The notes: a model not told the origin generated them from the letters alone. DNA of 35,619 nucleotides from Pseudohongiella sp. (GCA_030696315.1 JAUYSM010000092.1:1-35619); one strand, 5' to 3'. Shown: positions 17,369 through 26,487, numbered from the stretch's first letter. Made by a program: numbers and translations.

Positions 17369-17914
17369 TTAAACAGGCTGTTGTGTGCCTGACGACACAG
17401 CAGTTCGCTTGAGTCGATTATTGGTATCACGACTGGTTTTGATCAAGGCATTGTTGTCTATTGCGCGGCTTGATTTGGCAAGTCGGTCGTAGAGCACTAC
17501 ATTCACTGTGGCCGCCAGATTCATACACCCGATGGTCGGCACAAACACCACCGCATGCGCCTGATCGACAATCGACTGTGGTATTGAGCCATCCTCAGGA
17601 CCAAACACATACAAGGCATTGTGGGGGTGCGTAAACTCAACCAGCGATTGCGCACCTTCCACAAATTCAACACAGACCACGTTGATATCAAGCGGCAAGT
17701 TCGCCAACAAATCATCATGCTGTATCAAGGGGATTTTACCAGCAAGATTCTTGGTATCCGTCTGATAGCTGGCAGCACGCGCAAACCGTTTGCCGGTGTA
17801 CCAGACTTCATTTACCTGGTAACAACCGGCAGCACGCAAAACAGAGCCCACATTAGCTGGGCTCTTTGGATCAAGCAGACCAATAATCAATTGGACTTGA
17901 CTGATGCTATCCAC
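17369..17914 (-). CDS. TrmH/SpoU-family RNA 2'-O-methyltransferase
   Basis: SPOUT-class methyltransferase of 181 aa, probably adding a 2'-O-methyl group to tRNA or rRNA using S-adenosylmethionine. The three SpoU motifs are visible: motif 1 SPANVGSVLRAAG (residues 18-30, with Asn21 and Arg27), motif 2 FGPEDGSI (104-111), and motif 3 in VPTIGCMNLAATVNVVLYD (125-143), which builds the trefoil knot that binds the cofactor. The target nucleotide is unknown. The start codon is GTG (17914) with a weak ribosome site. Its first 28 bp lie inside the 3' end of the DUF885 gene, so translation may be coupled. It converges on the ureohydrolase gene with only 10 bp between the stops. Confidence 0.85.
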   Translation of the reverse strand: MDSISQVQLIIGLLDPKSPANVGSVLRAAGCYQVNEVWYTGKRFARAASYQTDTKNLAGKIPLIQHDDLLANLPLDINVVCVEFVEGAQSLVEFTHPHNALYVFGPEDGSIPQSIVDQAHAVVFVPTIGCMNLAATVNVVLYDRLAKSSRAIDNNALIKTSRDTNNRLKRTAVSSGTQQPV

Positions 17915-19761
17915 TGATTGACTCGACGTTCAAGTAATGCCAGAGGCAAGGCGCCACCTAACAAAACGGTGTCATGAAACTCACGAATATCAAACGCATC
18001 ACCCAACTCAGCGCGGGCATGTGCGCGCAACTCAAGGAATTTATTCATACCAATCTTGTAGGATGTAGCCTGACCTGGCATCACAATATAACGCTGCACT
18101 TCAGAGCGAATCGCAGCCAACGGTACCGAAGAATTGTCAGCAAAATAGTCAACCGCTTGCTGCTCAGTCCAGCCTTTAGCGTGCAAACCGGTGTCTACAA
18201 CCAATCGGATAGCCCGCCACATTTCAGACGTCAGGCGTCCAAACTGTGAGTAGGGATCCACGTAGGTGTCTGGCATTTCACTGGCCAGATATTCTGAATA
18301 AAGCCCCCACCCTTCCGAGTAAGCGGTAAAACCCGCCTGGGTTCGGAACATGGGAATACCCTGCAGCTCCTGTGCAATGGCTATCTGCATGTGGTGACCC
18401 GGCAGCCCCTCGTGATAGGCAATCACTTCCATTTCCGACTTGGGCATGGCATTCATATCTGACAGGTGTGCGTAGTAGACGCCGGGACGCGAACCATCTG
18501 GCGTGCTGGGATAGTAGTGTTGAGCGGCGCCATCCTGTTCACGGAAGGCTTCAACACGTCTGACAACCAGATCCGCTTTAGGCAAGGTGCCAAAGTAATT
18601 TGGCAGCTCTGCTTTTATGTTTTCAATCGCTGCGGTGGCATCGTCAATGTAGGCCTGTCGACCGGCATCATTATTGGGGTAGTAAAAACGCTCGTCGTCC
18701 TTGGTTTCGCGCAGCATGACAAAAAAGTCCTGCAACGGGCCAGTGAATCCTGCCAGTTCCTTTACAGCCTCCATTTCGCTGCGCAGTCTGGCAACATCAG
18801 TCAACCCTATCTGATGAATTTCCTCCGCCGTCAGATTGGTTGTTGTCTGGTTGGCCAGCAAAAAGTTGTAGTACGCCAGGCCGTTGGGTTGTGATACCAG
18901 ACCAGTAGACACCTCAGGAATTTTTGCCTTTTCAGCCTCTGCCCAGGCAATAACCCGTTCATAAGCCGGGCCAAACGTTTCCATCATGGCGGTGCGAGCC
19001 TGCTCCAGCAGTTCATCAGCACGCAATTGATCCAATGTGCCGGCGGTTACCAGCGCCTGCACATCCGTTTTGGCATCCGACCAAAGCGCCGAATCACCAC
19101 CTTCTGTAAAGGGCGTTCCGGTAATCACGTTTTGTGCCTGTTGAATGACTCCATCCAAGGCAAAACCGGGGGTAATCACGCCCAGACGTGCCGACTCCTC
19201 TGCCTGCTCAATCAGCTGATCCAGCGCGCGCGCAGCTTCACGGATACGAGATATGAGCGCTTCGACATCAGCGGCATCTTCTACGGTATGAAAACTGATC
19301 AGAAACGTTGGCAAGAAGCTCTGGGCGCCATTCATCTGCTCAAAGGTCAGGCCGTTATTGCGGAACTCGACACCGCGTTCGGCCTGTTCATACTGGTACA
19401 TCCAGATATCCCAGGAAGTTTGTGTTTCGGCATCCAGCACGTTGTAATCGAACTCGCGCTGCATTTCCGCCACACTGGCACGCAACCATTCAAGCTGACG
19501 GTCAGCCCCTGCAACGGAAAAATCGTCGAGTTCATCATTGCGATCTTTGCGTCCTAAAAAAGTCAGCCCGATTGGACTCAGTTGCAGCTGTTCCTCAAAT
19601 TTGACATCAAACCATGCGTTGAGTCGCTCGGACTCGGTTTGCACAGACTGGGTGGCAAGCGCTCCAGCGTTTTCACTTGATGAAGAGGTGTCGGGTGCCG
19701 GAGCCTGCCCGCAGGCAAACAATGCAATAGCGATGGCGAGCGCTGTCATGGAATTGCGCAT
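17887..19761 (-). CDS. DUF885-family metallopeptidase, lipoprotein
   Basis: Protein of 624 aa with a lipoprotein signal: lipobox LFAC puts the acylated Cys at residue 17, so it should be anchored in the outer or inner membrane. DUF885 proteins carry a zinc-peptidase-like motif; here it is HEGLPGHH at residues 450-457, followed by AYSEGWGLYSEYLA, which supplies the downstream Glu. This layout resembles M32/M3-like peptidases. A role in periplasmic peptide degradation is likely; no substrate is known. ATG 19761 has AAGGA upstream. It is divergent from a second lipoprotein peptidase of family M13, with a 195-bp shared control region. Confidence 0.85.
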   Translation of the reverse strand: MRNSMTALAIAIALFACGQAPAPDTSSSSENAGALATQSVQTESERLNAWFDVKFEEQLQLSPIGLTFLGRKDRNDELDDFSVAGADRQLEWLRASVAEMQREFDYNVLDAETQTSWDIWMYQYEQAERGVEFRNNGLTFEQMNGAQSFLPTFLISFHTVEDAADVEALISRIREAARALDQLIEQAEESARLGVITPGFALDGVIQQAQNVITGTPFTEGGDSALWSDAKTDVQALVTAGTLDQLRADELLEQARTAMMETFGPAYERVIAWAEAEKAKIPEVSTGLVSQPNGLAYYNFLLANQTTTNLTAEEIHQIGLTDVARLRSEMEAVKELAGFTGPLQDFFVMLRETKDDERFYYPNNDAGRQAYIDDATAAIENIKAELPNYFGTLPKADLVVRRVEAFREQDGAAQHYYPSTPDGSRPGVYYAHLSDMNAMPKSEMEVIAYHEGLPGHHMQIAIAQELQGIPMFRTQAGFTAYSEGWGLYSEYLASEMPDTYVDPYSQFGRLTSEMWRAIRLVVDTGLHAKGWTEQQAVDYFADNSSVPLAAIRSEVQRYIVMPGQATSYKIGMNKFLELRAHARAELGDAFDIREFHDTVLLGGALPLALLERRVNQWIASVKSN

Positions 19762-19906
19762 GGATCATTTCCTTGAATTTGGAGACCAGCACGCTGGACT
19801 CTGAGGTATGGGAGAGTGTCTTGACGACAAGGCGCGCAGTTTATCGGATTGGCTGAACCTGAGTCCAGTTACCTATACTGGCATGAGCTGACTTAAAGCC
19901 GTAAAC

Positions 19907-19935
19907 TTGCCCCGAGCTGTTTTAATTACTATCGA
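19907..19935 (+). promoter_or_regulatory. Weak candidate promoter for the M13 peptidase gene
   Basis: TTGCCC (19907-19912), 17 bp, TATCGA (19930-19935), ending 21 bp before the ATG. Just upstream, CCAGT (19865-19869) and ACTGG (19877-19881) form a short perfect inverted repeat between the two divergent genes. Read by eye only. Confidence 0.25.
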
Positions 19936-19956
19936 CCCTATGTAACGGAATCAATT

Positions 19957-22044
19957 ATGAAGAAGTCGTTCACCCTGGGCACAGCAGGCGTGGTGTTGGC
20001 TATTAGCCTTACCGCCTGTTCACCCGCAGAACAAGCACCTCAAAATACTGCCGCTGTTGAACAAAGCGAGCAGGCTAACCCTGTAGAGCAAACCCTGACG
20101 TCGGGACTGTTCCTTGACGATTTTGACAGAAGCGTGCGTCCACAAGACGATCTGTTCATGTTCGTCAATGGCGCTTGGTATAACAACACTGAGATACCGG
20201 CCGATCGCTCCACCTATGGGGCGTTTAATATGCTGGCGGAAGAAAATGAATTGCGCCTGCGCGGCATCATTGAAGACGCCATGGCTGAAGACGCGGCCCC
20301 TGGCAGCAATGCTCAGAAAATTGGCGACTTTTTTGCCAGTTACATGAACGAAGCGCGCATTGAAGAGCTGGGTTTGACACCCATTCAGCCAATGCTAGAT
20401 CGCATCGCTGGCGTTCAGAACCATGATGAACTGACTACTACCATGGCAGAACTGCGTAGCAGCGGGTTGAGTGAACCGTTTGGATTTTTTATCTCGACTG
20501 ATGCAAAAAACCCGGACATTTATGCCTTGCACTTGGGGCAGTCAGGCCTTGGACTACCTGATCGCGATTACTACTTTCGGGATACTGAAGATTTTTCCCG
20601 CATTCGTGATGAGTATGTGAAATACCTCGGCGCCATTCTGGCAGCTTCAGGCCATAGCGATGCCGCCGCAGCGGCGCAACGTATTTATGACCTGGAAGCG
20701 ACACTGGCCGGTCATCATTGGACACGTGCGGAAATGCGTGACGCTGAAGCACGTTATAACAAAATGACCATTGATGAGGTGCGCAGCCTGTTGGGCAGCA
20801 TCAGTTACGATGCGATGGCTGGGGTGGCAGGCATAGACCATGCGGAGTACGTCATAGTCAGCACACCATCCTATATCCAGGCGCTGGGGGAACTGTACGC
20901 TGATACCGATCTCCAGATCTGGAAGGACTATTTGCAAACACGACTGATGACCACGTTTGCGCCTCGGTTACATAAAGAAGTCGCTGATATCCACTTCAAT
21001 TTTTACGCCACTACCTTAAGCGGCACCCCTGAACAACAAGAGCGGTGGAAACGGGGTGTGCAGGCATCAAGTGGTGCGCTTGGTGAAGTATTGGGTCAGG
21101 CCTACGTAGAGCGATACTTTCCGCCTGCTGCCAAAGCTCGCATGAGCGAGTTGATTGATAACCTGCTGGCAGCCATGGAGGAATCCATCAGAGATCTTGA
21201 CTGGATGACTGCAGAAACCAAAGAAAAGGCGCTGGAAAAACTGAGCACCTTTACACCCAAAATTGGATACCCCGATGTCTGGAAAGATTATTCGGATCTG
21301 GAAGTCAGCGCAGATGATCTGATTGGCAACACCATCCGCACCAATCAGTTTGACTACTATAAAAATGTGGCAGACCTGGGCCAGCCAGTCGATCGCAATC
21401 GCTGGGGCATGACGCCACAAACCGTCAACGCCTACTACCGCCCGACTGCCAACGAGATCGTGTTTCCAGCCGGCATTTTGCAGCCTCCGTTTTTTGATAT
21501 GAATGCTGATGATGCCGTGAACTATGGCGGCATTGGTGCCGTCATAGGACACGAAATTGGTCACGGATTTGATGACCAGGGCTCACGCTACGACAGCAAC
21601 GGCAACTTGCAGAACTGGTGGACAGAACAGGATCGCGAGCAGTTTGAAGCAAAGGCCGATATTCTGGTCGCGCAATATGCAGAACATGAGCCATTGCCCG
21701 GTATGAATATCGACGGGCGCGTGTCGCTGGGTGAAAACATTGGCGACCATGTTGGCTTACTGAGTGCGTATCGCGCTTATCAAAAATCACTTGCTGGACA
21801 ACCCGCGCCTGTGTTGGATGGTTTTACCGGCGAGCAACGCTTTTTTATCAGCTGGGCACAAATCTGGAAAATTAAATTCCGGGACGATGCCATGCGTGCA
21901 CAGCTGGCTACCGGTCCGCACTCGCCCGGCAAATATCGCGCCCTGGCAGCACCGCGTAACATACCGGGCTTCTACGAGGCGTTTGATGTCAAAGAAGGAG
22001 ACGGCATGTATCTGCCACCTGAGCAGCGTGTGGTGCTTTGGTAG
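19957..22044 (+). CDS. M13-family zinc metallopeptidase (neprilysin/PepO-like), lipoprotein
   Basis: Lipoprotein endopeptidase of 695 aa that should cut short peptides in the periplasm or at the outer membrane. The lipobox LTAC places the Cys at residue 21. The zinc motif is HEIGH (532-536) within VIGHEIGHGFDDQG. The third ligand and its partner are Glu593 and Asp597 in GENIGD, equivalent to the GENxAD motif of neprilysin with Gly for Ala. NAYYRPTANEIVFPAGIL is the substrate-binding NAYY motif. Length is normal for bacterial M13. It is divergent from the DUF885 peptidase and convergent with the PhoH-like gene, 10 bp away. Confidence 0.93.
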   Translation: MKKSFTLGTAGVVLAISLTACSPAEQAPQNTAAVEQSEQANPVEQTLTSGLFLDDFDRSVRPQDDLFMFVNGAWYNNTEIPADRSTYGAFNMLAEENELRLRGIIEDAMAEDAAPGSNAQKIGDFFASYMNEARIEELGLTPIQPMLDRIAGVQNHDELTTTMAELRSSGLSEPFGFFISTDAKNPDIYALHLGQSGLGLPDRDYYFRDTEDFSRIRDEYVKYLGAILAASGHSDAAAAAQRIYDLEATLAGHHWTRAEMRDAEARYNKMTIDEVRSLLGSISYDAMAGVAGIDHAEYVIVSTPSYIQALGELYADTDLQIWKDYLQTRLMTTFAPRLHKEVADIHFNFYATTLSGTPEQQERWKRGVQASSGALGEVLGQAYVERYFPPAAKARMSELIDNLLAAMEESIRDLDWMTAETKEKALEKLSTFTPKIGYPDVWKDYSDLEVSADDLIGNTIRTNQFDYYKNVADLGQPVDRNRWGMTPQTVNAYYRPTANEIVFPAGILQPPFFDMNADDAVNYGGIGAVIGHEIGHGFDDQGSRYDSNGNLQNWWTEQDREQFEAKADILVAQYAEHEPLPGMNIDGRVSLGENIGDHVGLLSAYRAYQKSLAGQPAPVLDGFTGEQRFFISWAQIWKIKFRDDAMRAQLATGPHSPGKYRALAAPRNIPGFYEAFDVKEGDGMYLPPEQRVVLW

Positions 22045-22054
22045 CAGACTGAGT

Positions 22055-23434
22055 CTATAAATTTTCCTCCGCAAATGCAGCCAAGGCCGAGCGAGGCACA
22101 CCCTTGAGCTGCAGATTGCCACCATGGGCAAAGTGTTTAAATCGCTCAGTCAAATACGTCAGCCCAGAGCTGGTCGGGCTCAGATAGGGAGTATCTATCT
22201 GAGCCAGATTGCCCAAGCAAACCACTTTAGATCCGGTACCGGCGCGCGTCACAATGGTTTTCATTTGATGCGGCGTCAGGTTCTGGCACTCATCAATCAG
22301 AATCAGACTATGCTGAAAACTGCGGCCGCGAATAAAATTCAGAGACTTGAATTGCAGAGGCACTTTGGCAAGCACATAGTCAATGCTCGATGAGCTATTG
22401 ATGTCGTCCAGATGCAAAGCCTCCAGATTATCGGTGATTGCGCCCAGCCAAGGCTCCATTTTTTCAGCCTCGGTACCGGGCAAAAATCCGATATCCTCAT
22501 CCAACCCCTGAGTACTGCGGGTCGCGATAATACGACGGAATTGTTTGCTGGCCAGTGTCATATCGATGGCAGCGGCCAACGCCAGAATGGTTTTTCCGGA
22601 GCCCGCTGCACCGGTCAGATTTACCAGATGTACAGTGGGATCCAGCAACAGATCCAGCGCCATGGCTTGATAGATATCTCGCGGATAAAGTCCCCATGCT
22701 TCGCGTTGCAACATCCGCTCGCGATCCTGATGTCTGAGCACAATGGTGTCCTGCCCTACCTCGGTCACGCGCCCGATAAAACCCGCTTCATCCAGAAAAT
22801 ACTGATTGGGGAATACATCCGTTTTGATGCTGTCGCGCCGCAGGGTGTGAAACGTTTCACCCTGATGAGTCTGTTCTGTTTCAACCGATTGAATACCATC
22901 CCAAAAACTACCAGGAAATTCGATATAACCCTTATGCAGCTGATTGATGTCGGTCACCAGCTGATCCGTGTGATAGTCCTCGGCATCAATGCCACACGCC
23001 CTTGCCTTCAAACGCATGTTGATGTCTTTGGAAACCAGTATCACGCGATTTGCAGGTGACTTGCTGTGCTTGAGTTCTGCAACTGCATTCAGAATTTTAT
23101 TGTCATTCAAATGCAGTGGCAGAATTTCTCTGATGTGCGGCGAATCGGTCATCAATACACTGAGATACCCCAGCCCGGGCTGATTTTTACCTCGGTTGAT
23201 CAGCACCCCGCTTTCCACAGCTTCCGGCGGTGCGTCAGCAAGGATGCGATCCAATTCGCGGATGGCCTGTCGTGCATCCGCCGCCAGCGCACCACGCCCA
23301 CTTTTGAGTTTGTCCAACTCTTCGAGCACGGTCATGGTGATGATCAGATGATGTTCGTCGAAGTTCCAGATCGCGGAGGGGTCATGAATCAAGACATTGG
23401 TATCAAGGACGTAGTAAATCGTGCTGGATGTCAA
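22055..23434 (-). CDS. PIN-domain PhoH-family ATPase (YlaK-like)
   Basis: Two-domain protein of 459 aa: an N-terminal PIN ribonuclease-type domain (about residues 1-150, acidic residues from Asp11 in VLDTNVLIHD) fused to a PhoH ATPase domain. Walker A is GAAGSGKT at 275-282 and Walker B is LILIDECQN with Asp381-Glu382. PhoH2-type fusions of this sort are reported to couple RNA unwinding and cleavage; the role here is inferred from that. I place the start at TTG 23434, not the longer frame to 23515. GGAGG (23442-23446) sits exactly 7 bp upstream of it, and the PIN fold starts a few residues later. The upstream region has a palindrome over a candidate promoter. Confidence 0.9.
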   Translation of the reverse strand: MTSSTIYYVLDTNVLIHDPSAIWNFDEHHLIITMTVLEELDKLKSGRGALAADARQAIRELDRILADAPPEAVESGVLINRGKNQPGLGYLSVLMTDSPHIREILPLHLNDNKILNAVAELKHSKSPANRVILVSKDINMRLKARACGIDAEDYHTDQLVTDINQLHKGYIEFPGSFWDGIQSVETEQTHQGETFHTLRRDSIKTDVFPNQYFLDEAGFIGRVTEVGQDTIVLRHQDRERMLQREAWGLYPRDIYQAMALDLLLDPTVHLVNLTGAAGSGKTILALAAAIDMTLASKQFRRIIATRSTQGLDEDIGFLPGTEAEKMEPWLGAITDNLEALHLDDINSSSSIDYVLAKVPLQFKSLNFIRGRSFQHSLILIDECQNLTPHQMKTIVTRAGTGSKVVCLGNLAQIDTPYLSPTSSGLTYLTERFKHFAHGGNLQLKGVPRSALAAFAEENL

Positions 23435-23480
23435 AGGGCGGCCTCCAATAGGGATTTGACTCGAATACTGTGACAGTAGT

Positions 23481-23515
23481 GCAGCATTTTTACAGTTGTG
23501 TGACAAATGCTGCAA
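23481..23515 (-). promoter_or_regulatory. Candidate promoter with overlapping palindrome for the PIN-PhoH gene
   Basis: On the minus strand TTGCAG (23515-23510), 17 bp, then TAAAAA (23492-23487) could be a sigma-70 promoter. A perfect 9-bp inverted repeat, GCAGCATTT (23481-23489) and AAATGCTGC (23505-23513), covers both elements. A second small palindrome ACTGT-G-ACAGT (23467-23477) lies downstream in the leader. The arrangement suits an operator that blocks the promoter; a leader hairpin is the alternative. Confidence 0.4.
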
Positions 23516-23599
23516 TGAAAAACATTAATCGATCGATCTGCCGCCCGCTTCGAATCGTACCTTGATAGAGTAGATAACGTAGTCGCCAGGAGTGTCCTA

Positions 23600-24691
23600 T
23601 TGAACAGCTTTGAATTACAAATCCAGCGCGCAACCGCCGCGCTTCGCAACCTGTTTATAGCCGATGCACTGGCCATGCCGGTGCACTGGTATTACAACAT
23701 CAGAGATATCGAAAAGGCCTTTCCCGGCGGGGTCAAACAACTGGAAGCTGCGCCGCAATTTCATCCTTCGTCCATCATGTCGCTGCACTCCACAACGAGC
23801 GGTGGACGCCGGTACGGCGGATCAGCAAAGCCCCAGGCTGAGATTGTCGGGGACGTGATCCTGAAAGGACGACGGCAATATTGGGGCCAGGCGAATGTGC
23901 ACTACCATCAGGGAATGAAGGCCGGTGAGAACACGCTGAACGCCCAGTGCATGCGCGTGCTGATGCGAACGCTGGCAGCACAATCGGACCATTACGACCC
24001 AAGGAGTTTTCTGGCTGACTACATACAATTTATGACTGCTGAACCGCCTTTGCACAACGACACGTATGCGGAATCCTATCACCGAGGTTTTTTTGCCAAT
24101 CTACAGCAAGGCCTGCCTTGTGAGAAATGCGCCGCACTCACGCATGACACCCCATCCATCGGTGGCCTGGTCAGTATTGCCGCACTGGTTCTCGCTCAGC
24201 GACTCAGGGAAGTGCCCTTGCAGCGTGTGCTCAGTGACGCACGTGTGCATCTGGCGTTGACACATCCCGACGCCGGACTTGCGCGCATTTGTGACGCCTA
24301 CGTGCAGCTTATTGACAGTCTTTTGTTTAACGAGGATACCGGCGCGATCGCAGGCATTATTGCAGAGACAGCCAAACGTAGCGTGGGCCTGGATCTGCCA
24401 GCATTGATTGGCAAAAACCGTGATGATCGCGAAGTGATTGGGCAATTGTTTTCCAGCGCGTGTTACATCGACGGCGCATGGCCTGGCATTTTGTATCTCC
24501 TGTACAAATACCAGAATCAACCCGAGGCTGCATTATTGGCCAATACCAACCTGGGCGGCGACAATGTGCATCGCGGTGCGGTGCTGGGTGTTTTGCTTGG
24601 GCTGATACATGCTCATACCATAGAACATTGGTACAAGGCACTCGTCGAGCACGATCAGATTGAACGGGAGATAAACCAGCTTTTGGGGTAA
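23600..24691 (+). CDS. ADP-ribosylglycohydrolase-fold protein with altered metal motifs
   Basis: Protein of 363 aa with the all-helical ADP-ribosylglycohydrolase (DraG/ARH) fold. NLFIADALAMPVHW (residues 17-30) stands at the GDALG motif, and LGGDNVHRGAVLG (318-330) at the GGDxDT motif. Enzymes of this family bind two magnesium ions through an acidic TDDT motif and the GGDxDT motif. Here the first reads GENT (109-112) and the second GGDNVH, so several ligands are missing. It may act on another substrate or bind without cleaving. The start is TTG at 23600, supported by AGGAG at 23588-23592, 7 bp upstream. It is divergent from the PIN-PhoH gene and followed by an exported phosphoesterase 73 bp on. 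Confidence 0.8.
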   Translation: MNSFELQIQRATAALRNLFIADALAMPVHWYYNIRDIEKAFPGGVKQLEAAPQFHPSSIMSLHSTTSGGRRYGGSAKPQAEIVGDVILKGRRQYWGQANVHYHQGMKAGENTLNAQCMRVLMRTLAAQSDHYDPRSFLADYIQFMTAEPPLHNDTYAESYHRGFFANLQQGLPCEKCAALTHDTPSIGGLVSIAALVLAQRLREVPLQRVLSDARVHLALTHPDAGLARICDAYVQLIDSLLFNEDTGAIAGIIAETAKRSVGLDLPALIGKNRDDREVIGQLFSSACYIDGAWPGILYLLYKYQNQPEAALLANTNLGGDNVHRGAVLGVLLGLIHAHTIEHWYKALVEHDQIEREINQLLG

Positions 24692-24764
24692 TGCCCTGCA
24701 AGCCTGTCACATCGCTGTCAACAAGCCAGCTCACACTGAATCAGGACCCCGGGAGATTCTTGCA

Positions 24765-26456
24765 ATGACACGTAAAACATTTTTGATTGGCTTGGTCAGT
24801 ATCAGCCTGCCATGGTTCAGCGCCGGTGCCATCGCACAGTGCGGTACGGACATCATGGACGCCGACACAGCGCGTGGCACTGTGTTTATTGATGCTGACA
24901 AGAATGGTGTTTTGAATGCAGGTGAGACTGGCTTGGCTGGCGTCAGTGTCAGCAATGGTTGTGAAGTGGTACTGACAGACTCCGATGGCCGTTACGAAAT
25001 AGCGCTGGCTCCGTTGCAGATACTGTTCATCTCCCAGCCTTCTGGTTACAGCGTTGCCGTGGATAACAACAATATCCCCGCGTTTTATTATCGCCATTAC
25101 CCCAACGGCACGCCCGTCAACATAAACGGCGCCAATGTTCAATGGTTGTTTCCGGTTGTTGACGTCACCGGTCCCTTGCCGCCTGCTATCGACTTTCCAT
25201 TGACAGAAATAGTCGATGCCAGTCTTCAGTTTGACGCGCATGCCTTTGCTGATCCGCAGGCGCGCACTGAACTTGATCAGGACAAATTGCGCGAAGATTT
25301 GATCACCACCTTGATCGGCAACCCGTTTTCTGCCGAGTTTGGCATCACCGTCGGGGATGTGGTGTATGACAACCTGGCTCTGTATGACCGACACAAGCAA
25401 ATGATGGCACTGATGGATATGCCACAGTGGTATCTGCCTGGCAATCATGACCTGAACTTTGAATCGCCTGACGCACAATTTGCCAATGAGACTTACAAAC
25501 TACACTTCTGGCCAAGCTACTATTCCTTCAACTACGGCAATGTGCATTTTGTTGCGCTCAATAATGTCGAGTACGCGGGTCAGGGCCAGCAGTTGCCTGA
25601 TGGCGACCGCTACCGTGGTTACATCCATGATGACCAGCTTTATTGGCTGGCACGTGATCTGGCCCATGTGCCACATGACCGCTTGATTGTGATTGCATCA
25701 CATATCCCGTTGGTTTCAGAGGCGGTGGACAGCAGCGGTTCAGAGCCTGCAACCGGACCCCACACAGAGAACTTTGCTGCGCTGCTTGAGATACTGGAGC
25801 CGTTTGAGCACATTTATGGCATCGCCGGCCACGATACCAGCAACAGTTGGAAAGTTGAGGTTGGACATAGCCATGGCTGGCACGGTCAGCCATGGATAGC
25901 ACACACGCTGGCGGAAGTGCGCGGCAACGGCTGGCAAACCGGGCTTGCCGATGCGCGTGGCGTCAATGATGCCTTGATGCAGGACGGCAACCCCAATGGG
26001 TATTATTTGCTGAGGTTCGATGATGTTGATGTTGTGCCAGAGTTTATGCCCTTCCCTTACGGCGCTGACGCCAATCAACATATGCGTATCACGCTCGATC
26101 CGCCGTTGATTGAACCCATGCAGGGCGGTATCAATCGTGGTCATCTGTCTGCCGCAAGCAAAGTGGTTGTGAATCTGTTTGATGGCGGAGCCCGCGACAA
26201 ACTCTGGTTGTCTTTGAACAAGGGTGAGCGGCAAGAGATGACCTACACGGTGCGCACCGATCCGTTTATGGAAAGGCTGTATGAGCAGCTGCAGGATTCG
26301 GATCATCCCATCAGCAGACCCACACGCTCAGCACATATCTGGGAGATCCCGCTGCCAGCGTCATTGGCACCCGGGGTTCATCGTATTGAGGTGTATAGTG
26401 AGGATGAATTTGGTCAACATCATCACGGCGCATTCAGTTTCGAAATTTTGCCGTGA
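24765..26456 (+). CDS. Exported calcineurin-like metallophosphoesterase (MetallophosN/C type)
   Basis: Secreted protein of 563 aa. The Sec signal ends after AGAIA (residue 25). A small beta-sandwich follows, rich in Asp and Gly with an EF-like stretch DADKNGVLNAGETG, which resembles the N-terminal domain of this family. The phosphoesterase domain carries ADPQ near residue 165, GDVVYDN (Asp198), GNHD (226-229), GHDTSNSW and GHSHGWHG, the ordered metal and catalytic motifs of calcineurin-like enzymes. The last 170 residues form an extra beta domain. The phosphoester substrate is unknown. GGGAG lies about 9 bp before the ATG. It probably shares a transcript with the upstream ADP-ribosylglycohydrolase-fold gene. 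Confidence 0.88.
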   Translation: MTRKTFLIGLVSISLPWFSAGAIAQCGTDIMDADTARGTVFIDADKNGVLNAGETGLAGVSVSNGCEVVLTDSDGRYEIALAPLQILFISQPSGYSVAVDNNNIPAFYYRHYPNGTPVNINGANVQWLFPVVDVTGPLPPAIDFPLTEIVDASLQFDAHAFADPQARTELDQDKLREDLITTLIGNPFSAEFGITVGDVVYDNLALYDRHKQMMALMDMPQWYLPGNHDLNFESPDAQFANETYKLHFWPSYYSFNYGNVHFVALNNVEYAGQGQQLPDGDRYRGYIHDDQLYWLARDLAHVPHDRLIVIASHIPLVSEAVDSSGSEPATGPHTENFAALLEILEPFEHIYGIAGHDTSNSWKVEVGHSHGWHGQPWIAHTLAEVRGNGWQTGLADARGVNDALMQDGNPNGYYLLRFDDVDVVPEFMPFPYGADANQHMRITLDPPLIEPMQGGINRGHLSAASKVVVNLFDGGARDKLWLSLNKGERQEMTYTVRTDPFMERLYEQLQDSDHPISRPTRSAHIWEIPLPASLAPGVHRIEVYSEDEFGQHHHGAFSFEILP

Positions 26457-26487
26457 TGTGTGCAGCAGTGTGATATGTGCAGCGGCT
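26454..26487 (+). repeat. Tandem 17-bp duplication at the end of the phosphoesterase gene
   Basis: TGATGTGTGCAGCAGTG (26454-26470) is followed directly by TGATATGTGCAGCGGCT (26471-26487), 13 of 17 identical. The first unit contains the stop codon TGA. This looks like an old slippage duplication with no evident function. Confidence 0.4.

Noticed and set aside
22412-23059. 215-codon plus-strand frame opposite the PIN-PhoH gene
   Set aside because: Antisense shadow of a strongly conserved gene, with no ribosome site or domain.
23435-23515. Longer N-terminus for the PIN-PhoH protein
   Set aside because: It would read through the palindrome and candidate promoter; GGAGG exactly 7 bp before TTG 23434 marks the start.
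24741-25478. 245-codon minus-strand frame opposite the phosphoesterase gene
   Set aside because: It lies fully inside a gene with clear metallophosphoesterase motifs and a signal peptide; its own translation shows no domain.
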